Source: Candidatus Hydrogenedentes bacterium UBA2224 (GTDB lineage Bacteria; Hydrogenedentota; Hydrogenedentia; Hydrogenedentales; SLHB01). Taken from it: 8,861 nt of DNA. The notes beneath the pieces are model-generated. The model did not search any database. It was not told the origin of the DNA and worked only from the letters and a program-made list of their open reading frames with translations. The stretch covers positions 1-8,861 of the forward strand of contig DDYW01000201.1 of assembly GCA_002348185.1 (NCBI GenBank). Reading direction: 5' to 3'. The position numbers were made by a program, and so were the translations under genes. This document shows positions 8,695 through 8,861 of this stretch, piece after piece. Position 1 is the first letter of the stretch. Every line of letters begins with the position of its first letter.

Positions 8695-8861
8695 CCGGCC
8701 CTTAACAACTCTGAAGGGGTCGAGACCGCAGGTAAAGCCGGTGAACCCGGCGTCGGCCCTTTTTCGAACGACACCGCAGGTGTCGAATTTAAGCTGCGGG
8801 CGAAGCCCATAAAGCCTGCATCGTCGCTCTTTCTAGACGACACCGAAGGTGTCGAATTTGA
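8587..8861 (+). CDS. Possible low-complexity protein, 5' part, running off the window
   Basis: I do not recognise this frame, and it may not be a gene. It is open from 8548 to the right edge without a stop. Possible starts are GTG 8587 (GGGGGAG 11 bases upstream), ATG 8596 or ATG 8605. The protein begins with about ten Val-Asp-Ala repeats and then shows three related motifs: NNSEGVE, NDTAGVE and DDTEGVE. Differences between the DNA copies fit coding in this frame: GGG/GGT and GAG/GAA are silent, while AAC/GAC and TCT/ACC are conservative. It would be transcribed divergently from wzm. The opposite strand is also open here (8843 to 8538, Thr/Ala/Ser-rich), so strand and coding status are uncertain. 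Confidence 0.22.
   Translation, partial: MDGMDEMDAVDAVDAVDAVDAVDAVDAVGRMDAVDAPALNNSEGVETAGKAGEPGVGPFSNDTAGVEFKLRAKPIKPASSLFLDDTEGVEF
8721..8859. repeat. Cluster of related palindromic direct repeats
   Basis: Two near-identical palindromes, CGACACCGCAGGTGTCG (8769-8785) and CGACACCGAAGGTGTCG (8838-8854), have perfect 7-bp arms around a 3-base loop, and both are followed by AATTT. They are 69 bases apart. A degenerate third copy, CGAGACCGCAGGT, starts at 8721, 48 bases before the first. The similarity extends upstream of each full copy (CGTCG followed by a T-rich run). All spacings are multiples of three. They could be a dispersed intergenic hairpin family or repeated codons of a protein. Confidence 0.75.

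Noticed and set aside
8538..8843. Thr/Ala/Ser-repeat frame on the - strand (GTG start at 8843)
   Set aside because: It is open mainly because of the tandem array. Codon differences between the repeat copies fit the + frame better, but I cannot exclude it.
8578..8861. CRISPR array at the right edge
   Set aside because: The units are 9 bases with no unique spacers, and the palindromic repeats are few and not evenly spaced. No cas genes are present.

Overview
The window is GC-rich bacterial DNA with dense genes. It reads as accessory chromosome of an uncultured-type, complex-envelope bacterium. A secreted concanavalin/LamG-like protein, a secreted parallel beta-helix protein with an inserted carbohydrate-binding-like domain, and a long soluble hybrid kinase together suggest a planctomycete/PVC- or Hydrogenedentota-like lineage. 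That placement is inference from gene style only; no rRNA or marker gene is present. No tRNA, rRNA, CRISPR array or transposase was found.

Left part, + strand (1-3520): a short non-coding leader with a 12-bp palindrome and a weak candidate promoter; a signal-peptide protein with a jelly-roll-like domain (247-987); and, 43 bases later, a soluble tripartite hybrid histidine kinase (1031-3520). The kinase has an N-terminal Cys/His-rich zinc-binding-like module, coiled coil, HisKA, HATPase, a degenerate receiver, a canonical receiver and an HPt domain. A well-placed internal ribosome site could also yield a free HPt protein.

Right part, - strand, reading from 8252 down to 3552: an ABC-2 polysaccharide (O-antigen type) exporter made of Wzm permease and Wzt ATPase with the C-terminal carbohydrate-recognition-type extension; a NikR-family nickel-responsive ribbon-helix-helix regulator whose ATG overlaps the wzt stop (TGATG); and a secreted beta-helix protein 66 bases further on with a strong ribosome site. 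The four genes look like one transcription unit. It converges on the kinase with only 31 bases between the stops.

The 8253-8586 interval in front of wzm holds the most suggestive regulatory signal. A sigma70-like promoter reading into wzm (ATGACA-N17-TATGAT on the - strand, 8463-8435) lies inside a 28-base element matching 10 of 12 positions of the E. coli NikR operator pattern (GTATGA-N16-TCATAC). With nikR encoded in the same unit, this suggests a nickel-responsive, possibly autoregulated, surface-polysaccharide export locus. The idea is testable but unproven.

Right edge (8578-8861): a 13-unit, 9-bp tandem array followed by three related palindromic motifs, all in one + strand reading frame that stays open to the window end. 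This may be the 5' part of a low-complexity gene divergent from wzm, or a non-coding repeat cluster.
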